Source: Nonomuraea basaltis
Lineage (GTDB): Bacteria > Actinomycetota > Actinomycetes > Streptosporangiales > Streptosporangiaceae
Assembly (NCBI RefSeq): GCF_005893125.1
Contig: NZ_VCJS01000062.1
Span: 1-61,603, forward strand
Direction: 5' to 3'
DNA length: 61,603 nt
Shown here: piece after piece, positions 25,236 to 34,331 of the stretch
Numbering within the stretch: position 1 is the first letter of the stretch
Layout: each line of letters begins with the position of its first letter
Notes under the pieces: model-generated
Seen by the model: only the letters and a program-made list of their open reading frames with translations
Told to the model about the DNA's origin: nothing
The model's database searches: none
Made by a program: the position numbers and the translations under genes

Positions 25236-26342
25236 TCAGTACTTGCCGACCACCTCGTCGGCGCCCGGCACATCGCTGAGCGGGCGCGAGGCGGGGCCGA
25301 TGTAGTTGGCGCTCGGGCGGACCAGCCTGCTGGTGCGCTTCTGCTCCAGGATGTGCGCGGCCCAGCCGGCCGTACGGGCGCACGTGAACATCGAGGTGAA
25401 CATGTGGGAGGGCACCTCGGCGAAGTCCAGCACGACCGCCGCCCAGTACTCCACGTTGGTGGCCAGCACCCGGTCGGGCTTGCGCGTGTGCAGCTCCTCG
25501 AGAGCGGCCTGCTCCAGCGCCGCCGCGACCTCGTACCGGGGCGCGTCGAGCTCCTTGGCGGTGCGGCGCAGCACGCGGGCACGCGGGTCCTCGGCGCGGT
25601 AGACGCGGTGCCCGAAGCCCATGAGCCGGTTGCCCTTGTCGAGCTCGCTCTGAACGTACTTCTTGGCGTCGCCGAGCTGCTCGACACCCTCGATCATGTG
25701 CAGCACGCGGGCCGGGGCGCCGCCGTGCAGCGGGCCCGACATGGCGCCGACGGCGCCGGAGAGCGCGGCGGCCACGTCGGCGCCGGTGGAGGCGATGACG
25801 CGGGCGGTGAACGTGGAGGCGTTCATGCCGTGCTCGGCCGCGGAGGTCCAGTAAGCGTCGATGGCCTTGACATGCTTGGGATCGGGCTCACCGCGCCAGC
25901 GGATCATGAAACGTTCGACGATGGTCTTGGCCTCGTCGACCCGGCTCTGCGGCACCATCGGCAGGCCGAGCCCGCGCGCGGACTGCGCGACGAACGACAA
26001 AGCCATCACCGAGGCGCGCGCCAGCTGGTCGCGGGCCTCGCTGTCACTGATGTCGTGCAGGGGCTTGAAGCCATAGGCCGGAGCCAGCATGGCCAGCGCG
26101 CTCTGCACGTCTACGCGGATGTCACCGGAATGGACAGGGATGGGGTACGGCTCCGCCGGGGGCAGGCCCGGCTGGAACGTGTTGTCGACCAGCAAGCCCC
26201 AGACGGCCCCGAACGGGACGCTGCCGACCAGCTCTTCGATGTCGACGCCCCGATACCGGAGGGCGCCCCCTTCTTTGTCCGGTTCCGCGATCTCGGTCTC
26301 GAAAGCTACGACGCCTTCGAGGCCGGGTTTGAAGTCGGACAT
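25236..26342 (-). CDS. citrate synthase
   Basis: A 368-residue citrate synthase of the short, type I-like actinobacterial citrate synthase 2 (CitA) group. Active-site elements are His in SGPLHGGAPARV, His in MGFGHRVYRAEDPR and Asp in VVLDFAEVP. It condenses oxaloacetate and acetyl-CoA (or propionyl-CoA, if a methylcitrate synthase). ATG 26342 has GGGAGG upstream. Its companion is pdxH, divergent across 157 bases. Confidence 0.92.
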   Translation of the reverse strand: MSDFKPGLEGVVAFETEIAEPDKEGGALRYRGVDIEELVGSVPFGAVWGLLVDNTFQPGLPPAEPYPIPVHSGDIRVDVQSALAMLAPAYGFKPLHDISDSEARDQLARASVMALSFVAQSARGLGLPMVPQSRVDEAKTIVERFMIRWRGEPDPKHVKAIDAYWTSAAEHGMNASTFTARVIASTGADVAAALSGAVGAMSGPLHGGAPARVLHMIEGVEQLGDAKKYVQSELDKGNRLMGFGHRVYRAEDPRARVLRRTAKELDAPRYEVAAALEQAALEELHTRKPDRVLATNVEYWAAVVLDFAEVPSHMFTSMFTCARTAGWAAHILEQKRTSRLVRPSANYIGPASRPLSDVPGADEVVGKY

Positions 26343-26499
26343 GCTCGGCCGCCTCCCTTTCTTGCCATGTTTCGGCAATGCAATGCCTTGATGTCGAGAT
26401 ACCGGCGGGTCAATTTAACCCCCTACCAGCTCGTGCTCGGCCTCGGGACCCGCCGTTAGGCCAAACCCGCTGGTGGGGAGCGGTGTATGGGATCACCAC

Positions 26500-27177
26500 A
26501 TGGGCGCGCAAGAATACCGTCTCGTGGATGCCACCCCGCGCCCGCCCGTGCTGGCGGGGCTTCGCCGTACGTACGAGGGCGAGCCGCTGCTCGAAACCGA
26601 TCTCGCGTCCGACCCCATCGCGCAATTCACCGTCTGGTTCCAGGACGCGCTCGAAGCCGGCCTGCCAGAACCCAACGCCATGATCCTGGCCACCGCCTCC
26701 GCCGGCGGCCGCCCCAGCGCCAGGACGGTCCTGCTCAAGGGCTATGACGAACGCGGATTCGTCTTCTACACCAACTACGAGTCGCGCAAGGGCCGCGACC
26801 TGGCCGAGAACCCCCGCGCGTCGCTGCTGTTCCCCTGGCATCCGATCCGCCGTCAGGTGCGCATCGAGGGCACCGTCACCCGCATCCCCCATGAGGAGTC
26901 GGCCGAATATTTCGACTCCCGCCCGTACGGCTCCCGCATCGGGGCCTGGGCCTCGCGGCAGTCGGCCGTCGTGCGCTCCAGGGAGGAGCTGGACGACCGC
27001 TACGAGGAGCTGGCGGCGCGCTGGCCGGAGAACCCGCCGGTGCCCGACTTCTGGGGCGGCTACCGGGTGGCCCCGATCGAGATGGAGTTCTGGCAGGGGC
27101 AGCTCGACCGGATGCACGACCGGCTTCGCTACCGGCGGACGCGACCCGGCTGGGTCTTGGAGAGGCTCGCACCTTAA
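26500..27177 (+). CDS. pdxH: pyridoxamine 5'-phosphate oxidase PdxH
   Basis: A 225-residue FMN enzyme. It shows MILATASAGGRPSARTVLLKG, the FMN and substrate signature FYTNYESRKGRDLAENPRAS, and the C-terminal FWQGQLDRMHDRLRYRR. It oxidises pyridoxine or pyridoxamine phosphate to PLP. I prefer ATG 26500; GTG 26473 is in frame but adds nine residues not typical of the family. The serC and pdxH genes nearby both touch PLP metabolism. Confidence 0.94.
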   Translation: MGAQEYRLVDATPRPPVLAGLRRTYEGEPLLETDLASDPIAQFTVWFQDALEAGLPEPNAMILATASAGGRPSARTVLLKGYDERGFVFYTNYESRKGRDLAENPRASLLFPWHPIRRQVRIEGTVTRIPHEESAEYFDSRPYGSRIGAWASRQSAVVRSREELDDRYEELAARWPENPPVPDFWGGYRVAPIEMEFWQGQLDRMHDRLRYRRTRPGWVLERLAP

Positions 27178-27187
27178 ATTGCCTTAA

Positions 27188-28459
27188 GTGGCAATCGGGG
27201 AGCTGGTCAAACGTCATCTGGTGGACACCCGGCCGTTGGGGGTGCCCGCGTACCGGCGGATCTGGCTGGGCCAGGCCGTCTCGCACGTGGGCGTCGGCGT
27301 GACGGTCGTCGCGGTCGGCCAGCAGGTCTGGGAGCTCACCAACTCCTCGTTCTACGTCGGGCTGCTCGGCCTGGCCAACCTGATCCCGCTGATCGTGTTC
27401 GGCCTGTGGGGAGGGGCGGTCGCCGACGCCGTGGACCGGCGCAGGCTGCTGATCGCCGGCTCGTTGGTGGCCTGGACGGCGACCCTGTTCATCCTCGTGC
27501 AGGCGCTGCTCGGCCTGGGCAACGTCTACCTGATCTTCGCCGCGGTCGCGCTGAACGCCACCGGGTTCGCGATCACGGGTCCGACCCGGGGCGCGATCAT
27601 CCCCAGGATCCTCGAGCCGGAGCTGGTGCCCGCCGCCAACGCGCTCAACTCGCTGGTCTACAGCATCGGCGCCGTCGCGGGGCCGATGATCGGGGCGGTC
27701 GCGCTGACGAACGGCGGGTACGCGGCCGCGTACGCGGTGGACGCCCTGCTGTTCACCGCCGGCCTCTATGCGGCCCTCAGGCTGCCCTCACTGCCCCCGC
27801 TGGGCGAGGTGAGGCGTCCGGGGGCCGCGGCCGTGCTGGAGGGGCTCAGCTTCGTCGTCAGGAGCCCCGTGCTGCTGATGTCGTTCGTCGTGGACATCAT
27901 CGCGATGGTGTTCGCCATGCCGCGGGCTCTCTTCCCGGAGGCCACCGCCGACAGGTTCGGCGGCTCGCCGATCGCGCTCGGCTGGATGACCTCGGCCATG
28001 GCCATCGGCGCCGTCGCCGGCGCGCTGTTCTCCGGGTGGGTGGGGCGAGTCACGCGGCAAGGAGTGGCGCTGGTCGTCGTCATCGCCGTGTGGGGCGTGG
28101 CGGTGGCCGCCGCCGGGCTCGCGAACCAGCTGTGGCTGGTGGTGCTGTTCATGGCCGTCGGCGGGGTGGCGGACGTGGTCTCGTCGGTGTGGCGGCAGTC
28201 GATCCTGCAGCTGTACGCGCCCGACGAGATGCGGGGGCGGCTGCAGGGAACGTTCATGGTCGTCGTGGCCGGCGGCCCGCGCCTGGGCGACCTGCGGGCC
28301 GGGGCCACCGCGACGGCGTTCGGGCTGACCGGCGCGTGGGTGGGCGGCGGCATCGCGTGCGCCGTCACGGTGCTGGTCGTCGGCCTGTCCGTGGCCGGGT
28401 TCAGGAACTACCGGTCGGGTGCGACCGCGAAGGCGGATGAGCCGGCCCGGGACTCCTGA
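27188..28459 (+). CDS. MFS transporter, EntS-like (MFS_3) exporter family
   Basis: A 423-residue protein with about 12 helices. It begins ...YRRIWLGQAVSHVGVGVTVVAVGQQVWELT, characteristic of the MFS_3/enterobactin-exporter-like group. The A-motif-like loop is GGAVADAVDRRRLL, and PDEMRGRLQGTFMVV marks the C-terminal half. It probably exports a small molecule. GTG 27188 is 10 bases after pdxH and lacks a clear ribosome site, so the exact start is uncertain. A siderophore role is possible but not supported by an iron box nearby. Confidence 0.85.
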   Translation: MAIGELVKRHLVDTRPLGVPAYRRIWLGQAVSHVGVGVTVVAVGQQVWELTNSSFYVGLLGLANLIPLIVFGLWGGAVADAVDRRRLLIAGSLVAWTATLFILVQALLGLGNVYLIFAAVALNATGFAITGPTRGAIIPRILEPELVPAANALNSLVYSIGAVAGPMIGAVALTNGGYAAAYAVDALLFTAGLYAALRLPSLPPLGEVRRPGAAAVLEGLSFVVRSPVLLMSFVVDIIAMVFAMPRALFPEATADRFGGSPIALGWMTSAMAIGAVAGALFSGWVGRVTRQGVALVVVIAVWGVAVAAAGLANQLWLVVLFMAVGGVADVVSSVWRQSILQLYAPDEMRGRLQGTFMVVVAGGPRLGDLRAGATATAFGLTGAWVGGGIACAVTVLVVGLSVAGFRNYRSGATAKADEPARDS

Positions 28460-28466
28460 GGAGGCT

Positions 28467-29084
28467 CTAGGCGGCGCGGGCCGCCACCTGGAGGTCGGCC
28501 AGGAAGCCCTCGTACATCACCTCCCTGTCGGGGGCGCGCAGCACGGCCGACGGGTGGATGGTGGCCACGGCGAGCCGCTCCCCGAGCGGCACCGGCACGC
28601 CTCGCTGCCGCGTCACCCGGAACGCGGGTCCCAGCAGCGATCTGGCCGCCGTCGCGCCGAGCACCACGACCACCTCCGGCTCCACCACGGCCAGCTCCGC
28701 ATTCAGCCACGGCCGGCAGGCGGCGATCTCGGCGGCCGTCGGCTTCTGATGGATGCGCCTCTTCCCCCTCGGCACGAAGGAGAAGTGCTTGACCGCGTTC
28801 GTCACATAGACCTCATCGCGCGGGATTCCCGCCTCCTCCAGCCCTCGATCCAGGAGGCGGCCCGCAGGGCCGACGAACGGATGCCCCTGGCGGTCCTCCT
28901 GGTCTCCGGGCACCTCGCCCACGAGCATGAATTTGGCGTGGCCCGGACCTTCGCCGAACACCGTCTGCGTGGCGTTCCTGTAGAGGCCGCAGCCCTCGCA
29001 GCAGGCCGCCGCGATGCGTAGCGACTCGAGGTCGAGCTTGTCGGGAAGGAAGTCCGCCGCGCTGTTGTTGCCGTCCTTAACCAT
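28467..29084 (-). CDS. udgX: UdgX-type uracil-DNA glycosylase
   Basis: A 205-residue family 4-like uracil-DNA glycosylase. It has the iron-sulfur ligand pair CEGCGLY, motif A GEVPGDQEDRQGHPFVGPAG, and the distinctive UdgX R-loop KRRIHQKP. In mycobacterial UdgX the His of that loop forms a covalent bond with the abasic sugar after uracil removal, giving tight suicide complexes. Motif B is IHPSAVLRA. ATG 29084 has GGGAGA upstream. It converges on the MFS gene with a 7-base gap. Confidence 0.93.
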   Translation of the reverse strand: MVKDGNNSAADFLPDKLDLESLRIAAACCEGCGLYRNATQTVFGEGPGHAKFMLVGEVPGDQEDRQGHPFVGPAGRLLDRGLEEAGIPRDEVYVTNAVKHFSFVPRGKRRIHQKPTAAEIAACRPWLNAELAVVEPEVVVVLGATAARSLLGPAFRVTRQRGVPVPLGERLAVATIHPSAVLRAPDREVMYEGFLADLQVAARAA

Positions 29085-29208
29085 CGTCGGTCGTTCTCCC
29101 AATAGGGTTCCTCTGACCAATGTGCCCAAGGCGGACCTGCTCAGTCTCAGCGTCCCGAAGGGACCCCACACGCCACGACCGGCGTAACATTCAGTTGGGA
29201 GGACTGTC

Positions 29209-29913
29209 TTGACCGCACACGGCCTGATCGACACGACGGAGATGTATCTCCGCACGATTTACGAGCTCGAAGAGGAGGGCATCGTCCCGCTTCGCGCCCG
29301 CATCGCCGAGCGCCTGCAGCAGAGCGGCCCCACCGTGAGCCAAACGGTCGCGCGCATGGAGCGCGACGGCCTCGTCCGCGTCGAGGGCGACCGGCACCTG
29401 TCGATGACGGAGCTCGGCCGCACGCTCGCCACGCGCGTGATGCGCAAGCACCGGCTCGCCGAATGCCTGCTGACCCAGGTGATCGGACTTCCCTGGGAAG
29501 AGGTGCACATCGAGGCGTGCCGCTGGGAGCACGTCATGTCGGAGTCCGTCGAGTCGCGCCTGGTGACACTGCTCGACAACCCCACGGTCTGCCCGCACGG
29601 CAACCCGATCCCCGGGCTCGCCGAGCTGGGTGCCAGAGAGCCCGCCGAAGGCGGCGCCAACGCGCTGGCCTCGATGTGTGACCTGGCAGGACCCACGGAT
29701 ATACCCGTTGTCGTCCGACGAATTAGCGAACAAGTGCAAAGTGATCCTGCTGTGATGCTTAAACTCAAGCAAGTTGGGATACAACCCGGACGCGAGGTCA
29801 CGCTCGCGGCGAGCGACGACGGTGTGCGGGTGACAGGTGACGGTGACGCGAAGGACACTCCCGCGGAGCTTCCGCGCGATGTTGCTGCGCACGTTTTTGT
29901 CTCCAAGCGCTGA
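29209..29913 (+). CDS. ideR: iron-dependent repressor, IdeR/DtxR family
   Basis: A 234-residue DtxR-type regulator. It starts at TTG 29209, six bases after GGGAGG; the first codons give LIDTTEMYLRTIYELEEEG, the standard DtxR start. The HTH is IAERLQQSGPTVSQTVARMERDG. Metal-site residues are in LAECLLTQVIGLPWEEVHIEACRWEHVMSE, with Cys, Glu and His ligands, and NPTVCPHGNPIPG. A C-terminal SH3-like domain is present. With Fe2+ it represses iron uptake and siderophore genes. I see no 19-bp iron box close by. Confidence 0.93.
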   Translation: MTAHGLIDTTEMYLRTIYELEEEGIVPLRARIAERLQQSGPTVSQTVARMERDGLVRVEGDRHLSMTELGRTLATRVMRKHRLAECLLTQVIGLPWEEVHIEACRWEHVMSESVESRLVTLLDNPTVCPHGNPIPGLAELGAREPAEGGANALASMCDLAGPTDIPVVVRRISEQVQSDPAVMLKLKQVGIQPGREVTLAASDDGVRVTGDGDAKDTPAELPRDVAAHVFVSKR

Positions 29914-30036
29914 CGCGCGCGCAGCGGCTTGGTTGAATCCCTCCTGGGAGGCCCTCCACTCTCCCCTGACCAAGACTGTCGCAGGAGCGCTCGTGGTTCG
30001 CTTTGCATGCTCGCCACCCCGAGGAGTGGTCTCCGG

Positions 30037-32259
30037 ATGACGCGTTGGGGGGATCTGTCACAAGACGCGGCTGATCACCTTGCTGCCGAATCCGTGCTGG
30101 ACCATGCAGAGATGGCGGTGGTCGTCACCGACCGCTTCAGCAACCTCCTCTACTGGAACCCGTTCGCCGAGAAGCTCTTCGGCCGTCAGGGCCTGACCCC
30201 GACGGGGGAAACATCGGTTCTGTCCCTCGGGATCATGGAGAAGGACCACCCGCTCGCGATCGAGTTGGCCAAGCACGTGCTCAAGGGCGGCGTCTGGGAG
30301 GGCACGTTCGACGTCAGGCGCGGCGACGGCACCATCGTCTACGTCCGCGCCCAGGCCGTGCCGCTGCGCCACTCGTCGGGCTCGGTGACGGGCATCGTCA
30401 TCCTGGCCCGCGAGGCGCTGCGCAGCAACGAGCGGGAGAAAGACCGTTTCGGGCTGCTCGAGCGCATCGGCGAGCGGCTGGCCGGCTCGCTCTACGTCGA
30501 GGAGACGCTCAAGCGCGTCGCCGAGATGCTGGTCCCGCAGTTCGCCGACCACTGTTTCATCGAGTTGACCGAGGGCGACCGGCTCGTCCGCCGGGTCTCA
30601 CAGCATGTGCAGGGGTGGACACCGCCGTCGGGAACATGGAAGCCGGTGGGCGCGGAGATCCGCTATCCCTCCGGCCACTACGCGGACACGGCGCTCCGCC
30701 GCCAGGAGACCATCCTCGTCGAGGACTTCTCCACCAGCAGCTACCCGTCGCCCCACGACAACAGCGCGCGGTTGTGCGGCGAGATCGGCATGACCTCGGC
30801 CATCGTCGCCCCCCTGCTGGTGCGCGGCGAGACGCTCGGGCTGATGTACCTCGCCCTGTCCAACCTCACCGACCGCCGTAGCCCCCACTACGACGCCTTC
30901 GACCGCGACTTCGTGGGTGCCATCGCCACCAGGGTCGCGCTGGCGATCGACAACGCGCTGCTGTTCGAGGAGGAGCGGCACACGGCGGAGTCGTTCCAGA
31001 AGCACCTGCTGCCCAGGGCGTTGCCGCAGCTCGACGGCCTGCAGATCGCGGTGCGCTACTACCCGGCGGCCCCGCTCGCCTCCCACGGGCAGGGCATCCA
31101 GACCCAGGTCGGCGGCGACTGGTACGACGTGATCCCGCTGTCCGCCGGCCGCGTCGGCATCGTGATCGGCGACGTCGAGGGCAGGGGCGCCAAGGCGGCG
31201 GCCATCATGGGCCAGCTCAGGGCCGCGCTGCGGGCCTTCGCGCAGGACGACAAGTCGCCCGCCGACATCCTGGCCAGGCTCGACGAGTGGACCCGCATCA
31301 TCGCCACCCCCGAGCAGGACGACAACGGCGCCGACGTCAGCATCCCGCCCATCGTGACCTGCCAATACCTGGTCTACGACGCCTGGTCCCGCCAGCTCTC
31401 CTTCGCCAACGCGGGCCACGCGCCGCCGCTGCTGCTGATCGACGGGCAGTGCGTCGAGATGGACATCGAGGAGGTCGGCCAGCCGCTCGGCGTACGCGCC
31501 AAGGGCATGCACGCCGACCTGGTCTACAAGGAGGAGACGCGCACCCTCCCGCCGGGTGCGGCGCTGCTCCTCTACACCGACGGCCTGGTCGACCGCCGCC
31601 CCGGCCGCGACGGCAGGATGCCGAGCGAGGAAGAGACGCTCGGCGTGCTGTGCGACAAGCTCGCCAAGATGTCCGACGCCGACGTGGAGCGCGTCGCCGA
31701 CGCCGCCACGGTGGCGGTGCCCGGCGAGATCGACGACGACATGGCGATCCTGGTCGTCCGCTCCAGCGAGGTGGACCTCGACGTCGAGGAGCGTACGTTC
31801 CCCGCCCAGCCGATCATGGTGGGCGAGGCGCGCCGCATGGCGTCGGAGGCGTTCGCGGGCTGGAACGTGCCGGAGGAGCGGTCCGAGCTGGCCTGCCTGC
31901 TCGTCTCCGAGGTCGTGACGAACGTGGTGCTGCACGCCGCCGCCGCCAGCGTGCCGCGCAGGGATCTGGTCGTGGAGGGGCCACCGCTGCCGTTCGAGGA
32001 GTCCTGGGACATACCGGGCATGGAGGACGAGGTCGTCGGCGAGAAGGAGTTCACGCTGCGGCTGCGCAGGGGCGAGGAGTCGGTCTGGGTCGAGGTGTTC
32101 GACCAGGACCTGAGACTGCCGCGGATCCGCAGCGCGGGGGAGAACGACGAGGGCGGGCGCGGCCTCTACCTCGTGGACCAGCTGGCCAGGCGCTGGGGCT
32201 CGCGGCCCACCAGGGAAGGCAAAGCCGTCTGGTTCGAGATTCCCACCCGCGGCAGGTGA
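30037..32259 (+). CDS. PAS-GAF-PP2C (SpoIIE) phosphatase with C-terminal HATPase domain
   Basis: A 740-residue signalling protein. A PAS domain occupies about 15-125 (MAVVVTDRFSNLLYWNPFAE). A GAF domain spans about 140-310, and a SpoIIE/RsbU PP2C domain about 330-570, with GGDWYDVIPL, IGDVEGRGAKAA, FANAGHAPPLLL and LLLYTDGLVDRRPG; the metal-binding Asp residues are kept. A GHKL/RsbW-like ATPase region covers about 590-735 (LLVSEVVTNVVLHA with NDEGGRGLYLVDQLA). It combines phosphatase and anti-sigma-kinase modules and probably acts on STAS proteins. No transmembrane helix. ATG 30037 follows GAGGAG. The hydrolase gene starts 17 bases downstream. Confidence 0.92.
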   Translation: MTRWGDLSQDAADHLAAESVLDHAEMAVVVTDRFSNLLYWNPFAEKLFGRQGLTPTGETSVLSLGIMEKDHPLAIELAKHVLKGGVWEGTFDVRRGDGTIVYVRAQAVPLRHSSGSVTGIVILAREALRSNEREKDRFGLLERIGERLAGSLYVEETLKRVAEMLVPQFADHCFIELTEGDRLVRRVSQHVQGWTPPSGTWKPVGAEIRYPSGHYADTALRRQETILVEDFSTSSYPSPHDNSARLCGEIGMTSAIVAPLLVRGETLGLMYLALSNLTDRRSPHYDAFDRDFVGAIATRVALAIDNALLFEEERHTAESFQKHLLPRALPQLDGLQIAVRYYPAAPLASHGQGIQTQVGGDWYDVIPLSAGRVGIVIGDVEGRGAKAAAIMGQLRAALRAFAQDDKSPADILARLDEWTRIIATPEQDDNGADVSIPPIVTCQYLVYDAWSRQLSFANAGHAPPLLLIDGQCVEMDIEEVGQPLGVRAKGMHADLVYKEETRTLPPGAALLLYTDGLVDRRPGRDGRMPSEEETLGVLCDKLAKMSDADVERVADAATVAVPGEIDDDMAILVVRSSEVDLDVEERTFPAQPIMVGEARRMASEAFAGWNVPEERSELACLLVSEVVTNVVLHAAAASVPRRDLVVEGPPLPFEESWDIPGMEDEVVGEKEFTLRLRRGEESVWVEVFDQDLRLPRIRSAGENDEGGRGLYLVDQLARRWGSRPTREGKAVWFEIPTRGR

Positions 32260-32275
32260 ATGATTCACTGGCGCA

Positions 32276-33064
32276 ATGGAGCTGGCCTTCGAACGACGGG
32301 GCACCGGCGCGCCGCTGATCCTCATCCACGGCATCGGCCACCACTGGCAGGCCTGGTTGCCGGTGCTGGATCGCCTTGCCGTCTCCCGTACGGTGATCGC
32401 GGTTGATCTGCCCGGCTTCGGGGTTTCGCCGGGGTTGCCGGTCGGCGCGCCATATACGGCCGAGTCGCTGGCGGACGCGGTCGAGTCCTTCTGCGCGCTG
32501 CTCGGCATCCGCGACCCGCACGTGGCGGGCAACTCACTCGGCGGTTACATAGCGCTGGAGCTGGCCTCGCGCGGCGTCGTACGGACGGCCACCGCGCTGT
32601 CGCCCGCCGGCTTCTGGTCCCGCTCCGAGCTGCTCTACTGCCAGTCCGTGCTGCGCGCGCTGCGGGCCACGGCCCGGTCCTTGCCGCCGGAGCAGGCCGT
32701 CAGGACCGCGGAGAACCCGGTCCTGCGCGCCGTGTCCGCCGGGTTGCTGGTCGCCCACCCGTCCAGGCTGGAGCCGACCGCGCTGATCGCGGCCACCCAG
32801 GCGCTGGCCGGATCGAGCGGCTTCGACGAGACGCTGGAGGCGTTCTCCGGGGTGATGCCGCCCGCGCCGCCCAAGGCGCCGATCACGATCGCCTGGGGCG
32901 AGCACGACCGGCTGCTGCCGCGCCGCCAGGCAGTGCGCGCGGCGCGGTGGTCGGGGCAGCGGGTCAAACTGCTGAAGGGCTGCGGGCACGTGCCCATGAG
33001 CGACGACCCGGAGCTCGTGGCCCGCGTCATCCTGGAGGCCTCCGGCCCGGACGGAGCCGTTTAG
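32276..33064 (+). CDS. alpha/beta hydrolase
   Basis: A 262-residue alpha/beta hydrolase with oxyanion HGIGHHWQAW, nucleophile elbow GNSLGG (Ser about 89), Asp in ITIAWGEHDRLLP and His in GCGHVPMSD. The fold and motifs match small-molecule esterases or C-C hydrolases; substrate unknown. Its TAG stop overlaps by three bases the TAA of the convergent gene at 33061-33423. Confidence 0.88.
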   Translation: MELAFERRGTGAPLILIHGIGHHWQAWLPVLDRLAVSRTVIAVDLPGFGVSPGLPVGAPYTAESLADAVESFCALLGIRDPHVAGNSLGGYIALELASRGVVRTATALSPAGFWSRSELLYCQSVLRALRATARSLPPEQAVRTAENPVLRAVSAGLLVAHPSRLEPTALIAATQALAGSSGFDETLEAFSGVMPPAPPKAPITIAWGEHDRLLPRRQAVRAARWSGQRVKLLKGCGHVPMSDDPELVARVILEASGPDGAV

Positions 33065-33423
33065 ACCGCGGCGGGGTCGAGGTTGGCGGCCATGCGGCGG
33101 AGCACGTCCACAGTCGCCCGGTACTCCTCGGGAGTCACGCCCTCGCTCACCTGCTGCCTGAACGCGGCGACCCGTTCGACGATCCCCGCGTGCGCGGCTC
33201 TGCCCGCCTCGGTGATCCGGCCGTCCGCCAGCCACCCCCGGGCGGTGAGCTGCTCCACGGCCTCATCTATCCCGGTGAACGGCGCCAGCTCGTCCGGCCG
33301 GGCGTCATGCGCGGTGGTGTTGAGGACCTGCCACTCTCGCCGGGTCATCTGCAGCGCGTCGTCCATGGCGCTTTCCAGTAGTGTGTCCAGATTCTTCAGC
33401 CAGTAGCCAATGTTCTTCTCCAT
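33061..33423 (-). CDS. winged-helix (MarR-like) putative regulator or DNA-binding protein
   Basis: A 120-residue protein. Its beginning and end are helical, and the middle TGIDEAVEQLTARGWLADG plus ITEAGRAAHAGIVERV resembles the recognition helix and wing of MarR-type proteins. I do not place it in a named family. It is divergent from a true MarR gene with only 20 bases between the two ATG codons, so the pair probably share overlapping promoters and cross-regulate. Confidence 0.65.
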   Translation of the reverse strand: MEKNIGYWLKNLDTLLESAMDDALQMTRREWQVLNTTAHDARPDELAPFTGIDEAVEQLTARGWLADGRITEAGRAAHAGIVERVAAFRQQVSEGVTPEEYRATVDVLRRMAANLDPAAV

Positions 33424-33443
33424 GCATGTACAGTAGCAACTAT

Positions 33444-33866
33444 ATGTATAAAGACAAGGAAATTGCCACTATCGAGCAGGCGATGGTCGCCATCAGGCGC
33501 AGGCAGAGCAGGCGCGCGCTCGCGCGGGCCCAGGGCGCCGGGCCGGAATACGACGTGCTCGATGTGATCGAGGGCGCGCACGAGCCCGTCACCGTGACCG
33601 CCGTCGCCGAGGCACTGAGCGTGGACCAGCCGCGGGCGAGCCGGCTGGTGGCCGCGGCCGTGGCGGCGGGCCTGGTCAGGCGCGAGGCCGACCAGGCGGA
33701 CGGGCGCAGGTCGCACCTGGTGTTGACCGACGCTGGACGGGCCGCGCTGGAGCAGGCCCATCAGGCCAGGCAGGCGGCGTTCGCGGTGGCGATGGAGGGC
33801 TGGTCGGAGGCCGAGCGGGCGGAGTTCGCCCGGCTGCTCACCCGCTTCGTCGAGGCGATTCCCTAG
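33444..33866 (+). CDS. MarR family transcriptional regulator
   Basis: A 140-residue MarR protein with the winged helix TVTAVAEALSVDQPRASRLVAAAVAAGLV and wing RREADQADGRRSHLVLTDAG (DxRxxxxxLT motif). The start is uncertain: ATG 33444 has no clear ribosome site and ATG 33483 would give 127 residues. The unusually AT-rich stretch 33430-33470 may be promoter rather than coding. It is divergent from the winged-helix gene at 33061-33423. Confidence 0.85.
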   Translation: MYKDKEIATIEQAMVAIRRRQSRRALARAQGAGPEYDVLDVIEGAHEPVTVTAVAEALSVDQPRASRLVAAAVAAGLVRREADQADGRRSHLVLTDAGRAALEQAHQARQAAFAVAMEGWSEAERAEFARLLTRFVEAIP

Positions 33867-33878
33867 ATTCCGGCGCCC

Positions 33879-34040
33879 CTAGACCTTGGTCTGGCCCCAG
33901 ATGAGCAGCATGGCGATGATGAACACGATCATCACGCCGGCATAGCCCACGGGCCCCAGGCGGAACGCCCGGCGCACGCGATTGAGCCCCCAGGCGACAA
34001 GCAGCGCCAGGAAGACCAGGAGGATCAGGCCGCCGTCCAT
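33879..34040 (-). CDS. small membrane protein with two helices
   Basis: A 53-residue ORF. Two hydrophobic helices (GLILLVFLALLVAWGL and YAGVMIVFIIAMLLIWG) flank a basic loop RVRRAFRLG, a pattern typical of small actinobacterial membrane proteins. ATG 34040 lacks a strong ribosome site. It converges on the MarR gene with a 12-base gap. Function unknown. Confidence 0.6.
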   Translation of the reverse strand: MDGGLILLVFLALLVAWGLNRVRRAFRLGPVGYAGVMIVFIIAMLLIWGQTKV

Positions 34041-34094
34041 GCTGTCCAGTATGCGGCGTCGAGCGGTTACCCGCGCGATACCGGCCTGGCTTGC

Positions 34095-34304
34095 TTGGCC
34101 GACTTGCTTCACCCGGCTGAGCGGCGCCTGGCCGTACTGGATCCGCAGACCCCTGCAGAGGTCATCGAGCGGTTGACCCATGACGAAGCACGGAGCGTCC
34201 GGATCGCCGCGGCCCGGGATCCGCGCCTCCCATTCCCCGGCGGCGTGTATGCCGCCCTGGCGGATGGCGCCCGCAGTTGGAGGGTTGGTGTACCTCCGCG
34301 CTGA
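34095..34304 (+). pseudogene. fragment resembling HEAT/LRV repeat proteins
   Basis: The frame translates to about 70 residues including RRLAVLDPQTPAEVIERLTH and SVRIAAARDPRLP. This pattern of DPxTPxEVxxRL and VRxAAAxxPxLP is what leucine-rich-variant or HEAT-like repeats look like. The coding-like frame extends upstream of the TTG at 34095 to about 34041 without a start codon. I read it as a degraded fragment of a longer gene. It could also be a very small real gene. Confidence 0.3.
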
Positions 34305-34331
34305 GCGGTCCCGCCCGGGTAGCCTGGACCG

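Noticed and set aside
27178..29208. Iron box near ideR or the EntS-like MFS gene
   Set aside because: No sequence close to the 19-bp IdeR/DtxR palindrome was found in the intergenic regions, so a siderophore role for the exporter is unsupported.
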